Part shown: in pieces, positions 8,581 to 16,823 of the stretch
Position numbering within the stretch: position 1 is the first letter of the stretch
Layout of the letters: each line of letters begins with the position of its first letter
Source: Lachnospiraceae bacterium
Lineage (GTDB): Bacteria > Bacillota > Clostridia > Lachnospirales > Lachnospiraceae
DNA: 21,789 nucleotides
NCBI GenBank assembly: GCA_009774235.1
Contig: VSNJ01000057.1
Coordinates: forward strand, 1 to 21,789
Direction of reading: 5' to 3'
The notes under the pieces: generated by a model
What the model was told of the DNA's origin: nothing
Databases searched by the model: none
Seen by the model: only the letters and a program-made list of their open reading frames with translations
Translations under genes and position numbers: made by a program

Positions 8581-8643
8581 TCTAAAATCCTCCTTAATGT
8601 AACTGTGGACAGCAAAATCCACAAATCCTTGTTATAGTGTATC

Positions 8644-9174
8644 CTATTTTGGAATATATTTCAAGTATGTTTCCACTATTTTATCAGCTACTTCCTTTGG
8701 ATTAAGCCCATCTGTTACAATTACAACGTCTGCTGCATCAAGATATTTAGGCATCCTTTCATCCATAAGTTTCTTTATATATGGAATATTCATATTGCCA
8801 TTCAGCAATGGCCTGTTTGTACTGTCTTTAACATGTAAATATATTGTTTCAGGAGATGCTGACAGAAGGACTACCTTGCCTGTTTCTTTAATCTTCCTGA
8901 CATTTTCACTGCGCATTACCATACCGCCGCCACATGATACTATACATGGTTTCATATTTTTAATATCATCAAGTATTCCTGTTTCAAGGCTGCGGAAATA
9001 TGCCTCTCCCTTTTTATCAAAAATCTCAGAAATCTGGCATCCTTCTTTTTCAACAATCATTGCATCAGTGTCAGTTTCTTTAACTCCAAGCATACGGCTA
9101 AGCGCTCTTGACGTACTTGTCTTGCCCACCCCCATAAACCCTGTTAAAAAAATATGTTCTTTAAGCCTGGCCAT
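8644..9174 (-). CDS. aroK: Shikimate kinase
   Basis: Phosphorylates shikimate at the 3-hydroxyl using ATP, the fifth step of the shikimate pathway. The 176-residue length is normal. The P-loop is GFMGVGKT (12-19), followed by the substrate-binding TDTD segment, the RSLE segment with its conserved Arg, and the GGG loop; the lid Arg is in NRPLL. The start overlaps the end of aroD by 14 bases, with AAAGGG upstream of the ATG, so translation is probably coupled. The product pairs naturally with the preceding dehydroquinase. Confidence 0.96.
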   Translation of the reverse strand: MARLKEHIFLTGFMGVGKTSTSRALSRMLGVKETDTDAMIVEKEGCQISEIFDKKGEAYFRSLETGILDDIKNMKPCIVSCGGGMVMRSENVRKIKETGKVVLLSASPETIYLHVKDSTNRPLLNGNMNIPYIKKLMDERMPKYLDAADVVIVTDGLNPKEVADKIVETYLKYIPK

Positions 9175-9943
9175 CTGTAGTTTCCCTTTCTGTTTTATAA
9201 TGAAGTATATCTAGCATCTTTTTTAGTTTATTCACTTCTATCTGGCCTGGTGCACTTGGTCTTCCAATGCATCCAAATGTCACTGCTGAACCAGTATTTT
9301 CTGCTGCTATCCTGCTTACAAGACCCATTCCAGACATGGACATAGTAATAACAGGATTTCCTTTAAGCAGCTCTTTTGCCTTAAGTGAAGCTTCCATAAG
9401 CCGTATTACATCCATCTCTGAAGCAGGCATAACTGCAATCTTAGGTATATCTGCACCAGCATTGTACATATATACCAGCCTGTCTGTCATTTCTTCTGTA
9501 GCAGGTGTACTTCTAAAATCATGGTAAGAACCTACTATTACAGAAGATTTTTTGATAATACTGGTAAGTCCAGTAATATTTTCTGAACGGTACATTTCGG
9601 TATCAACCAGGTCTGCCTCAGCTGATGCCCTGACAAGAAGTGCAGCATAGTCTTTATAGCTGATATCCTTATTGCCTCCCTCAGCTGCAGTCCTAAAAGT
9701 AAAAAGCACTGGCTTGTCTTTAAGAATTTCTTTTATATTTGAAAGTGTCTCCATAACTTTTTCTGTATTATAGCAGTCATTATAGAAATCAGCACGCCAT
9801 TCTGCAATATCTGCATCACTTTCATATACAGCCTGTGCCATCTTAAATATACCAGATTGCGTTTCCTCTACAATAGGCACACATATTTTAGGAATACCAT
9901 CACCAATATATATATTGCCGGCCTTTACTGTATTATTCATCAC
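9161..9943 (-). CDS. aroD: 3-dehydroquinate dehydratase, type I
   Basis: Converts 3-dehydroquinate to 3-dehydroshikimate through a Schiff-base lysine. Family marks are EWRADFY (48-54), the catalytic His H141 in GSYHDF and Lys K168 in PKIAVMP, and the C-terminal SAPGQ loop (230-234). The first codon at 9943 is GTG and the next codon, at 9940, is ATG. AAGGA sits 8 bases before the GTG and 11 before the ATG, so either may be used. Both starts lie inside the last codons of the 36-residue microprotein gene upstream, and the aroK start lies inside the end of aroD, so three genes are linked by overlaps. Confidence 0.95.
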   Translation of the reverse strand: MMNNTVKAGNIYIGDGIPKICVPIVEETQSGIFKMAQAVYESDADIAEWRADFYNDCYNTEKVMETLSNIKEILKDKPVLFTFRTAAEGGNKDISYKDYAALLVRASAEADLVDTEMYRSENITGLTSIIKKSSVIVGSYHDFRSTPATEEMTDRLVYMYNAGADIPKIAVMPASEMDVIRLMEASLKAKELLKGNPVITMSMSGMGLVSRIAAENTGSAVTFGCIGRPSAPGQIEVNKLKKMLDILHYKTERETTDGQA

Positions 9944-10043
9944 TTAAACTGTCCTTTGCTGCTGCAACTATTGCTGTAACTATGCCAGCTACTACAACTG
10001 CTACTATAATAACCCCTATTACTACTCCTGCTAATAAAGCCAT
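9933..10043 (-). CDS. 36-residue single-helix membrane microprotein
   Basis: This short gene runs from the ATG at 10043 to the TAA at 9935-9933. Its ribosome site GGGAGG, 9 bases before the ATG, is among the best in the window. The product is almost all Val, Ile, Ala, Leu and Gly through residue 29, with small residues G6, G10 and G20 that could pack helices, and a short charged tail (KDSLSDE). This is one membrane-spanning helix with no signal cleavage site. The end overlaps the aroD start by 8-11 bases, so its translation probably feeds aroD. It is the first gene after the promoter at 10091-10119. I do not recognise the family. It could be a membrane microprotein in its own right, a leader that tunes aroD translation, or a toxin-like hydrophobic peptide. 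Confidence 0.7.
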   Translation of the reverse strand: MALLAGVVIGVIIVAVVVAGIVTAIVAAAKDSLSDE

Positions 10044-10090
10044 TATTTAGCACCTCCCTGTTTTTTAGTTACGTTTGCCTTTCTTTTCTA

Positions 10091-10119
10091 ATTATACTTC
10101 AATAAAAAACATAAGACAA
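10091..10119 (-). promoter_or_regulatory. Sigma-A promoter of the microprotein-aroD-aroK(-efp) operon
   Basis: On the minus strand TTGTCT (10119-10114), 17 bases, TATAAT (10096-10091). Transcription would start near 10084, about 40 bases before the microprotein ATG. It lies just beyond the ilvC terminator. Confidence 0.75.
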
Positions 10120-10140
10120 GTTTTTTGTTATTAATCCATT

Positions 10141-10173
10141 AAAAGGCAGACATATATGGTATGCCCGCCTTTT
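10141..10173 (-). terminator. Intrinsic terminator of ilvN-ilvC
   Basis: The arms 10141-10155 and 10159-10173 pair with two A-C mismatches. The outer stem is AAAAGGC/GCCTTTT, so read on the minus strand the hairpin ends in TTTT, 35 bases past the ilvC stop. Confidence 0.7.
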
Positions 10174-10207
10174 ATATATTTATTCACAACACTGGATGAC
10201 CGTTATA

Positions 10208-11233
10208 TTAATTGTTAATAAGCTTATCATCTTCATTATTCCAGCTATAAAGCTTACGTACTTCTTCTCCTACCTTCTCAGATGGATGCTCAGAAGCAAT
10301 CTTTCTTAAAGCCTTGAAATGAGCCTGGCCGCCTGATGCAGACATATCTAATAAGAAATCTTTTGCAAATGTACCATCCTGGATATCAGAAAGGATTTTC
10401 TTCATAGCTTTCTTAGTATCCTCTGTGATAATCTTTGGACCTGTAATATAATCACCATACTCAGCTGTATTTGAAATTGAATACCTCATGCCTGCAAAAC
10501 CTGACTGGTAAATAAGGTCTACAATAAGTTTCATCTCATGGATACATTCAAAGTAAGCATTTCTTGGGTCATATCCTGCTTCACAGAGAGTTTCAAAACC
10601 AGCCTGCATAAGTGCACATACACCACCACAAAGGACTGCCTGCTCACCAAAAAGGTCTGTTTCTGTTTCTGTACGGAATGTTGTTTCAAGGACACCTGCC
10701 CTTGCACCACCTATACCTAATGCATAAGCTAGTGCCATCTCCTGCGCTTTGCCTGTAGCATCCTGCTGTACAGCAACAAGGCAAGGTACACCTTTTCCTG
10801 CCTGGTACTCTGAACGTACTGTATGTCCTGGTCCCTTAGGTGCAATCATTGTAACATCAACATCTTTTGGAGGGATAATCTGGTTAAAGTGGATTGCAAA
10901 TCCATGTGCAAACATTAACATATTGCCTGCTTCAAGGTTTGGTGCAATATCTGCATTATACATAGCAGCCTGCTTCTCATCATTAATAAGTATCATAATG
11001 ATATCTGCCTTCTTTGCTGCTTCTGCTGCTGTATAAACCTCAAATCCCTGGTTTACAGCCTTTTCCCATGACTTTGAACCTTCATAAAGACCAATGATTA
11101 CATGGCATCCGGAATCCTTTAAGTTCAAAGCATGTGCATGCCCCTGGCTTCCATAACCTATTATGGCAATTGTCTTGCCTTCCAATAATGATAAATTACA
11201 ATCCTCCTGATAAAATATCCTAGCTTCTGACAT
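10208..11233 (-). CDS. ilvC: Ketol-acid reductoisomerase (class I)
   Basis: Isomerises and reduces acetolactate or acetohydroxybutyrate in valine, isoleucine and leucine synthesis, using NADPH and Mg2+. The frame is open to 11257, but the ATG at 11233 has GGAGG 9 bases upstream and gives the usual 341 residues. The Rossmann motif GYGSQG is at 26-31. The cofactor loop (YEGSKSW, 50-56) carries Ser/Lys residues of the kind that favour NADPH. H110 sits in the AHGF motif, and the metal ligands D193 and E197 lie in ETDLFGEQ. The length without a duplicated C-terminal domain marks class I. It follows ilvN after about 200 bases of structured spacer and ends at its own terminator. Confidence 0.97.
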   Translation of the reverse strand: MSEARIFYQEDCNLSLLEGKTIAIIGYGSQGHAHALNLKDSGCHVIIGLYEGSKSWEKAVNQGFEVYTAAEAAKKADIIMILINDEKQAAMYNADIAPNLEAGNMLMFAHGFAIHFNQIIPPKDVDVTMIAPKGPGHTVRSEYQAGKGVPCLVAVQQDATGKAQEMALAYALGIGGARAGVLETTFRTETETDLFGEQAVLCGGVCALMQAGFETLCEAGYDPRNAYFECIHEMKLIVDLIYQSGFAGMRYSISNTAEYGDYITGPKIITEDTKKAMKKILSDIQDGTFAKDFLLDMSASGGQAHFKALRKIASEHPSEKVGEEVRKLYSWNNEDDKLINN

Positions 11234-11357
11234 CTTTACTTTCCTCCTGTAAAACATAATTTTATATATAAAACTTTGTGGTATATGTCTGCCATATTTA
11301 AAATACTATATTTTATTAATGTGGCAGGCACATGCCCTAACGCAGCAAATAATTATT

Positions 11358-11417
11358 CTGGTATACAATGTGTGGCAGCAGTGCTGACACAGAAAAATTA
11401 TACAGGCAGTATACCAG
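11358..11417 (-). promoter_or_regulatory. Stem-loop in the ilvN-ilvC spacer
   Basis: A perfect 9-bp inverted repeat (CTGGTATAC at 11358-11366 with GTATACCAG at 11409-11417) encloses a smaller near-palindrome (about 11370-11391, TGTGGCAGCA/TGCTGACACA, one mismatch). No T-run follows on the minus strand, so this is not a plain terminator. It could be a processing site or an attenuation element setting the ilvN/ilvC ratio. No T-box signature is seen. Confidence 0.45.
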
Positions 11418-11433
11418 TTTATTATCTGTTGTA

Positions 11434-11931
11434 TTAATCTTCTAAAAGAGTTTCTGCCCCACGGCTAAGGCCTGCAATTCCAGTACGCACAAGTTCCTTA
11501 ATTTCATATCCGTCAAGCAGCTTAATAAATGCACTTATCTTAGCCTGGTTGCCTGTAAGCTCAATCATCATGCTATCCATTCCTACATCTACAATGTTTG
11601 CACGGAAAATATCCGCAACCGCAACTACTGCTGGTCTTTCTTCTGCACTTACACTGACTGTAACAAGAACAAGTTCACGGCATACTGCATGGCCACTCTT
11701 AAGCTCTTTCACACATCTTACATCTTCAAGCTTTGCGACCTGTTTCTCTATCTGGTCAAGTATATGGTCATCTCCCCTGACCACTACGGTCATACGTGAA
11801 AATGCAGGATTTTCTGTTTCCCCAACTGTAAGGCTGTCTATATTATATCCACGCCTGCTGAATAAACCAGAAACACGGCTAAGTACACCTGATGTATTAT
11901 CAACTAAAATAGATAAAACTTTCTTTCTCAT
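11434..11931 (-). CDS. ilvN: Acetolactate synthase small (regulatory) subunit
   Basis: Regulatory subunit that stimulates acetolactate synthase and carries valine feedback. At 165 residues it has the normal bacterial length. The N-terminal ACT domain (1-75) shows the DNTSGVLSRV segment and the GYNIDSL segment that form the effector site; the C-terminal half is the family's second domain. AGGG precedes the ATG. The catalytic subunit gene ilvB is not beside it, although the two are often neighbours, so ilvB must lie elsewhere in the genome. The downstream neighbour is ilvC. Sometimes named ilvH in other species. Confidence 0.95.
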   Translation of the reverse strand: MRKKVLSILVDNTSGVLSRVSGLFSRRGYNIDSLTVGETENPAFSRMTVVVRGDDHILDQIEKQVAKLEDVRCVKELKSGHAVCRELVLVTVSVSAEERPAVVAVADIFRANIVDVGMDSMMIELTGNQAKISAFIKLLDGYEIKELVRTGIAGLSRGAETLLED

Positions 11932-11981
11932 ACTAATATCCCTGCTCTTTCTATCTTCCTGCTAATTTTGCACTACATTTA

Positions 11982-12010
11982 ATTGTAACAATATGGCAAC
12001 ATTTTGTCAA
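11982..12010 (-). promoter_or_regulatory. Sigma-A promoter of ilvN-ilvC
   Basis: On the minus strand TTGACA (12010-12005), exactly 17 bases, TACAAT (11987-11982). The TGA inside TTGACA is the stop codon of the upstream surface-protein gene, so the promoter is built over that gene's end. The start would be near 11975, leaving a short leader of about 45 bases. Confidence 0.8.
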
Positions 12011-14151
12011 GGAGCTGGAATCTCAAAAGTTGTATTAGTAACTGAAGGAAGCTCTGCTGCCGTATTTTTATTTCTATCAGGGCTTACACCTTTAACCCTT
12101 ACATATATCTTTGAACCTGTAACAGCTTTCTTGCTTTTAAGTGTAACTGTTGTTGCGCTCTTAACAGTTTTCCAGTTTGCCTTTGTCTCATCAAAAGTAT
12201 CTGATTTTGAAAGAACAACATACTGGTACTGCTGTTTTGAAGTAGCCTTTTTAAATTTAAGTGTGTGGTACATATTTTTCAGGCCGCCTACAGTCCTTGT
12301 TTCATAGCTGTATACAACATCACATGTTTCAAGAAAACCAATTACTGGTGCTGCTTTCTGTCCTTTGAAAAGAATTGTTACTGGCTGTGAACACCCATTA
12401 GTGCCAGTTGCTTTCTTCCTGAACATTACTGAAGTATCTGCACCTGGTGTATCTTTTGTTGCCTGTGTAATCTTCTTTACAGCAGGAATATCCCATACAC
12501 TCATTGACTTCTTACATTCATTCCACTTGCTGGTTGTAGTATCATAGTATTCCATAGCTGTGGATGTATTAACTGTAAATGCTGATGGGTTTATTCTTAA
12601 TACTGGTGCTGCCGGTCTCTTTGGAACCAATACAGTACACTCATTAGATGGAAGTATCCCAGCACCTGCATCACTTGCATTTACAGCCGATGCCCTTACT
12701 ACTATTCTTGCACCTTTAGTCCTTAACTCTTCAAGTTCTGGTATAAATACATCATCAGAAGTTGCTGCTACTTTGTTCCATTCCTGTGTATTTTTCTTTC
12801 TCCACTCAATCTGTACAGCACTGCCCTTGCCTGTAACTGTAAGCTTTGGTGACTCTGGTGGACTGCTTTTGTCAAATACTGCCTTTACAGCTGTATTTCT
12901 TTTAGGTATAACAACTGTCTGGTATTTGTCTGGTTCTGATGCTGCATCACCTTTTATGTAAATTGTATTATCTATACTGTCATTTAACCAGCTGGTATCC
13001 ATATAAACATTGTTACCTGTACCACCAGCATTTCCTATAGCATACCAGTTCACCATATCTGTTGAATAAAATGCCATTTCATTTCCATTCATTCCAAGGC
13101 GTATCTGGTTATTGTCATAATTAGTTTCAAGTACAGAAATTGCTGTAGCTGTTGAAACCTTCATCCTGTTACCAAAACTAATGCTTGTTTTTACAGCAGC
13201 CCTTGCTCTGCTGCCACCTGTGTAAGAGAGGTTTTCTGCTACAGTATTAGTATTGGCATCTCCTGGCGCTGGTGCATTTAACCTTATAAATGCAGAAGCT
13301 GATGCACCTTCAGTTTTTGTTGCATCTTTCCTTATTTCTATAAGCTGGTCCACAGGTAAAGGGTTATCATTTGAGTAAAAAGCCTTTGGTGCTGTTTTTT
13401 TAAGGTCTATTGAAGAACCATGCTCCCATCTCTCCTGGCCCTTAAGCCTGTAACTGGCCTGGCCCTGTATTGTTGCAGACATGCTATGGTTATCAACCTC
13501 AACAACAGGTATTGCTTCCTTTTTAGGCAGTATAATTGTTACCTCGTTACTCTGTCTTGAACCTGTTAAAATATCTGACCTGCCTATGTTCTGCCCAAGC
13601 CTGAAATATACAGTTGTTGCATGTTCTGTATTTGTATAACATGACAAGCTCTCTGCTAATGCAGCACGTGCCTGTGTATTATCTAAGGTATCATGCCACA
13701 CATAAGAACCTTTAACCCTCCATTGTATATTTCCGTCAAAACCTGAAGGTACTCCGTTATAAGCAACTGTACCTGATATATTATCATAAGTTACCTGGAA
13801 ACCAGTATAAACTGATGGAATAGTAACTTTTACAGGTTTGGTACTGGAATTTCCTTTTATATACAAATCATAACTACGTACATCAGAAATCCATGAAATA
13901 TCCATAACCATACTTCCATTCTTTCCAGTGGTATGTACTTTCTCCCATACTTTCTGGCGGCTGTCAGAAATATAAAACTCTGTATCATCTTCACCTCTTA
14001 ATGATATAGTCATGTTATCATAATCAATAGATATAATTTCCACTGGCTTTGTAGCATCTTCTGCATTAACATTAATCCCGCTGGTTATACTTGTTATACA
14101 AAGCACTGCCACCATTACAGCCACAATTATGTATTTACCGTATCTTTTCAT
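12007..14151 (-). CDS. Secreted surface protein with a ~300-residue internal duplication
   Basis: A 714-residue exported protein of unknown function. A signal peptide ends near NVNA-ED (30). The body has a three-part module, A (~36-112), B (~117-211), C (~212-292), followed by a second copy A' (~336-416), B' (~421-511), C' (~512-598), offset by about 300 residues, then a single last domain (~600-714). A and A' share a YDN....I.L......FY.(S)(T/D)....W pattern, an MD(I/T)SW motif and YIKG near the end, closing in (T/V)IP. B/B' and C/C' end alike in a Val/Ile-rich strand and (V/L)PK(K/R). All parts look like all-beta domains; B' is somewhat Fn3-like. No sortase motif, lipobox or enzyme motif is seen. 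AGGAGG lies just before the ATG, 28 bases after the transglutaminase gene. It may be a partner or substrate of that protein, which is inference from position only. Confidence 0.85.
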   Translation of the reverse strand: MKRYGKYIIVAVMVAVLCITSITSGINVNAEDATKPVEIISIDYDNMTISLRGEDDTEFYISDSRQKVWEKVHTTGKNGSMVMDISWISDVRSYDLYIKGNSSTKPVKVTIPSVYTGFQVTYDNISGTVAYNGVPSGFDGNIQWRVKGSYVWHDTLDNTQARAALAESLSCYTNTEHATTVYFRLGQNIGRSDILTGSRQSNEVTIILPKKEAIPVVEVDNHSMSATIQGQASYRLKGQERWEHGSSIDLKKTAPKAFYSNDNPLPVDQLIEIRKDATKTEGASASAFIRLNAPAPGDANTNTVAENLSYTGGSRARAAVKTSISFGNRMKVSTATAISVLETNYDNNQIRLGMNGNEMAFYSTDMVNWYAIGNAGGTGNNVYMDTSWLNDSIDNTIYIKGDAASEPDKYQTVVIPKRNTAVKAVFDKSSPPESPKLTVTGKGSAVQIEWRKKNTQEWNKVAATSDDVFIPELEELRTKGARIVVRASAVNASDAGAGILPSNECTVLVPKRPAAPVLRINPSAFTVNTSTAMEYYDTTTSKWNECKKSMSVWDIPAVKKITQATKDTPGADTSVMFRKKATGTNGCSQPVTILFKGQKAAPVIGFLETCDVVYSYETRTVGGLKNMYHTLKFKKATSKQQYQYVVLSKSDTFDETKANWKTVKSATTVTLKSKKAVTGSKIYVRVKGVSPDRNKNTAAELPSVTNTTFEIPAP

Positions 14152-14179
14152 CGGCGCACCTCCTAATACTTACTGGCAG

Positions 14180-15412
14180 TCATGCTGCCATCCCACTTTT
14201 TTTAACTTTAAAACTTCCTGTTTTATACCTCCTGTCTTTCAGCACACGGTAACAGACTTTTCCATTAGAATACATTATCTGTGTAATATAATAAGAACTA
14301 TTATAATTCCCCTGGACTGTCCATACCAGCCTTACATTATCTGGCTTCCTGTTATAAATATAAATACTATTGTCTGATATAAAATAGTATTTATTTACAT
14401 TAAATCTGACAAAGGACATACCATTTACTTTATAAAGCAGCTTTGCAGTACCATAAGACAAGCTTTCTCTCTCTAAAATCCCTTTATCTGACATATATAG
14501 CCATTTGCCTCCAGAATAGGCAAAGCTGCATGTCACATCTTTCCAGTACATATTATCATATCTTCTGTCAGAAGCCTGTCTTGCATTAAACCCATAATAT
14601 CCTTTTGTCCTGAAACTGCTTGTACTTCCAAGAAAATATTTGTGCATGGTAAAACCATACTGGTCATTGCCTGAATATGTATCAACAGGGTCATCCCATG
14701 TAACATCTACATTATACCATGCATTATTAATCTTAACAAGATTCCACATATGCCCCATTGCAGATGAAGACACATATTGTACATCAATACCAGCTTTGTT
14801 TAAAAGCAGTCCATAAGCAACTGAATATCCCTGGCAGTTAGCTTTGTGGTTAATAAACACTCCTGTTTCATTAAGCCTGCTGCTGTCAGAAGGCTGGTCA
14901 CTATATGAAGTATTAATGGCAATATAATCATGCAGCACCATAGCTTTTTCAATATCATCCATCCCACTGTTTATATTTTTCAATGCTTTATTTACAGCAG
15001 AGTCTATCTTTTTCCTGGTCTTTTTAATTTTGGCAATATTTATTGAACCATCTGCTTTTATATAGGTTTTTGAATATGAGAGTACCACATTTTTAATAAG
15101 TGTGCTTCCAGAGACAATTTTCTTTGAATATTCCTGCCCTGTATAGAACAAATATGGTGTTTCATTTATAATTTCTGTCATAACCTCCTTAAGAGATGTA
15201 TCGTCAATATTATCATAAATATTATACTTTGATAAATCAACTTCACGCTGGTAATTCTTATATGCTGTTATAATATCATTTTTAATATTTTCAAAATCCA
15301 CCTTTGACGCTGCTTCTGCACTGTTGCTTTCCACCATCACAAAGACAGCCATAAAACATGCCACAATACTGCCCAAAACTGTTTTAGGCAGGGTTTTTCT
15401 TAAATTAACCAT
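14180..15412 (-). CDS. Secreted transglutaminase-like cysteine protein
   Basis: The ATG at 15412 (GGGAGG upstream) gives 410 residues; the frame stays open further upstream into the DUF815 gene, but that part has no export signal at its start. Residues 1-35 form a signal peptide ending AEAAS. Residues ~155-245 are a transglutaminase core with the triad C193 (NCQGYS), H221 (GHMWN) and D236 (NVDVTWDDP). Bacterial members may cross-link, cut or deamidate peptide bonds outside the cell. Residues ~290-405 are a Tyr-rich beta region with repeated Trp/Tyr strands, perhaps for binding. It lies 70 bases after the DUF815 gene and 28 before the duplicated surface protein, as the third gene of the argS cluster. 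The fold is clear; the actual reaction is not. Confidence 0.9.
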   Translation of the reverse strand: MVNLRKTLPKTVLGSIVACFMAVFVMVESNSAEAASKVDFENIKNDIITAYKNYQREVDLSKYNIYDNIDDTSLKEVMTEIINETPYLFYTGQEYSKKIVSGSTLIKNVVLSYSKTYIKADGSINIAKIKKTRKKIDSAVNKALKNINSGMDDIEKAMVLHDYIAINTSYSDQPSDSSRLNETGVFINHKANCQGYSVAYGLLLNKAGIDVQYVSSSAMGHMWNLVKINNAWYNVDVTWDDPVDTYSGNDQYGFTMHKYFLGSTSSFRTKGYYGFNARQASDRRYDNMYWKDVTCSFAYSGGKWLYMSDKGILERESLSYGTAKLLYKVNGMSFVRFNVNKYYFISDNSIYIYNRKPDNVRLVWTVQGNYNSSYYITQIMYSNGKVCYRVLKDRRYKTGSFKVKKSGMAA

Positions 15413-15482
15413 ATAAACAATGCCTCCCAGACTTCCAAAATCTTTTGTAACGCATCTGCAACAGCAGGGCACTTTTATTATA

Positions 15483-16796
15483 TTACTGGCTGCCAGCCAT
15501 TCCCGCAAGATGGTTAATAAACTGCTGTGCTGTACGCCCTGATATCCCGCCATGGCTTAATTCCCATTTATTTGCTTCCAGGCACAGTTCTTCATCTGTC
15601 ATATTAATTCCAGGATGCTTTACAGCAAGACCCCTTACAATATTAAAATATTCCTGCTGTGATGGTTTATAAAATCCTATTGATACCCCAAAACGTGCCG
15701 CAAGTGAAAGTTTCTCCTGCATAGTATCAGAACGGTGCAGTTCATCTTTGGACATATCAGAACGGTCACTCCATGTTTCACGTATAAGATGCCTTCTGTT
15801 TGAAGTGGCATATATAAGTACATTGTCAGGTTTATTCTCAAGACCACCTTCTATAACTGCTTTCAGATACTTATACTCTATCTCAAACTCTTCAAATGAC
15901 AAATCATCCATATATATTATAAAACGGTAGTTCCTGTCCTTGATTTCTGAAATTATGCGTGACAGTTCTTTAAACTCATGTTTATAAACTTCTATCATGC
16001 GCAGCCCCTGGCTGTAATACATATTTAACACAGCCTTGATACTTGTAGACTTTCCTGTACCTGCATCTCCAAAGAGAAGCACATTATTAGCACTTCTTCC
16101 AGCCAGGAATGCTTCTGTATTTTCAACAAGTTTCTGTTTCTGTGTATCATACCCAATAATATCATCAAGGGTTGTATCCCCTGTAGTAGTTATAGGTACA
16201 AGGACTTCCCCAGTTTTCTCATTATATGACACCCTGAAAGCTTTATTAAGCCCAAACTTTCCAACGCCATATTTTTTATAGAACCCTGTAACAATATTAT
16301 ACATCTGGTTTTCATCAATAGCCTTTTCAATACTGTCACTAAGTTCCTGTACTTTTTCACCTACACTTTTATTGGACATCTGTCCTCTTTTAGCTACTGC
16401 CTTATAATCAAGTATTATGCTAAAGCAGTTTATACCCAGTTCTTTTTCCATTACAGAGAAGTCATAATCAAAAAGCTTCTTAAAAATAAAGAAATCCCCT
16501 ATTGCAAACTTATTTACTGTGCCTTCATTGGCTCCTGTCTTTTCAGAAACAAGAGTAAATGGATTTTCGCTCATTGCCAGTATAAATGCTAGATAATTAT
16601 GCCATAAATTTTTGTCAAAACCATAGCAGGTTGCAATATCTAACAGACGGTTTATTTCAATATAAATCTCTGTTATAAGGTTTTCCCTGGCATACCCGCC
16701 ATCAGCAAATTTCTGGCATATATCTGCAAGCCTGAATAAGATACTGTCTTTGCCAGTATTTCTATAAATTACAAGTTTTGAAATTAAACGGTACAT
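15483..16796 (-). CDS. AAA+ ATPase of the DUF815 family
   Basis: A 437-residue cytoplasmic P-loop ATPase. Residues 1-200 are a helical region of no known function. The ATPase part (~205-430) has Walker A GDAGTGKST (243-251, K249) and Walker B FIIYMDD (292-298), then ATSNRRHL, which resembles sensor 1, followed by an Arg-rich segment. The combination and the sequence TGNN-like region match what is called DUF815 in Firmicutes. The family's role is unknown; its nearest relatives are remodelling ATPases. GGAGG precedes the ATG, and argS ends only 27 bases upstream, so the two are probably read together. No DNA-binding or membrane segment is seen. Confidence 0.85.
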   Translation of the reverse strand: MYRLISKLVIYRNTGKDSILFRLADICQKFADGGYARENLITEIYIEINRLLDIATCYGFDKNLWHNYLAFILAMSENPFTLVSEKTGANEGTVNKFAIGDFFIFKKLFDYDFSVMEKELGINCFSIILDYKAVAKRGQMSNKSVGEKVQELSDSIEKAIDENQMYNIVTGFYKKYGVGKFGLNKAFRVSYNEKTGEVLVPITTTGDTTLDDIIGYDTQKQKLVENTEAFLAGRSANNVLLFGDAGTGKSTSIKAVLNMYYSQGLRMIEVYKHEFKELSRIISEIKDRNYRFIIYMDDLSFEEFEIEYKYLKAVIEGGLENKPDNVLIYATSNRRHLIRETWSDRSDMSKDELHRSDTMQEKLSLAARFGVSIGFYKPSQQEYFNIVRGLAVKHPGINMTDEELCLEANKWELSHGGISGRTAQQFINHLAGMAGSQ

Positions 16797-16823
16797 TTAC
16801 TATGCCTCCAATATATATATGCA

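Noticed and set aside
8063..8602. 179-residue plus-strand frame
   Set aside because: It is the mirror of efp on the other strand; no ribosome site, and the efp protein is unmistakable.
11258..11433. T-box or leader-peptide attenuator for ilvC
   Set aside because: No T-box signature or branched-chain-rich leader peptide with a ribosome site; only the stem-loop is supported.
15413..15553. Longer start for the transglutaminase gene
   Set aside because: It overlaps DUF815, lacks a ribosome site, and would bury the signal peptide; ATG at 15412 is better.
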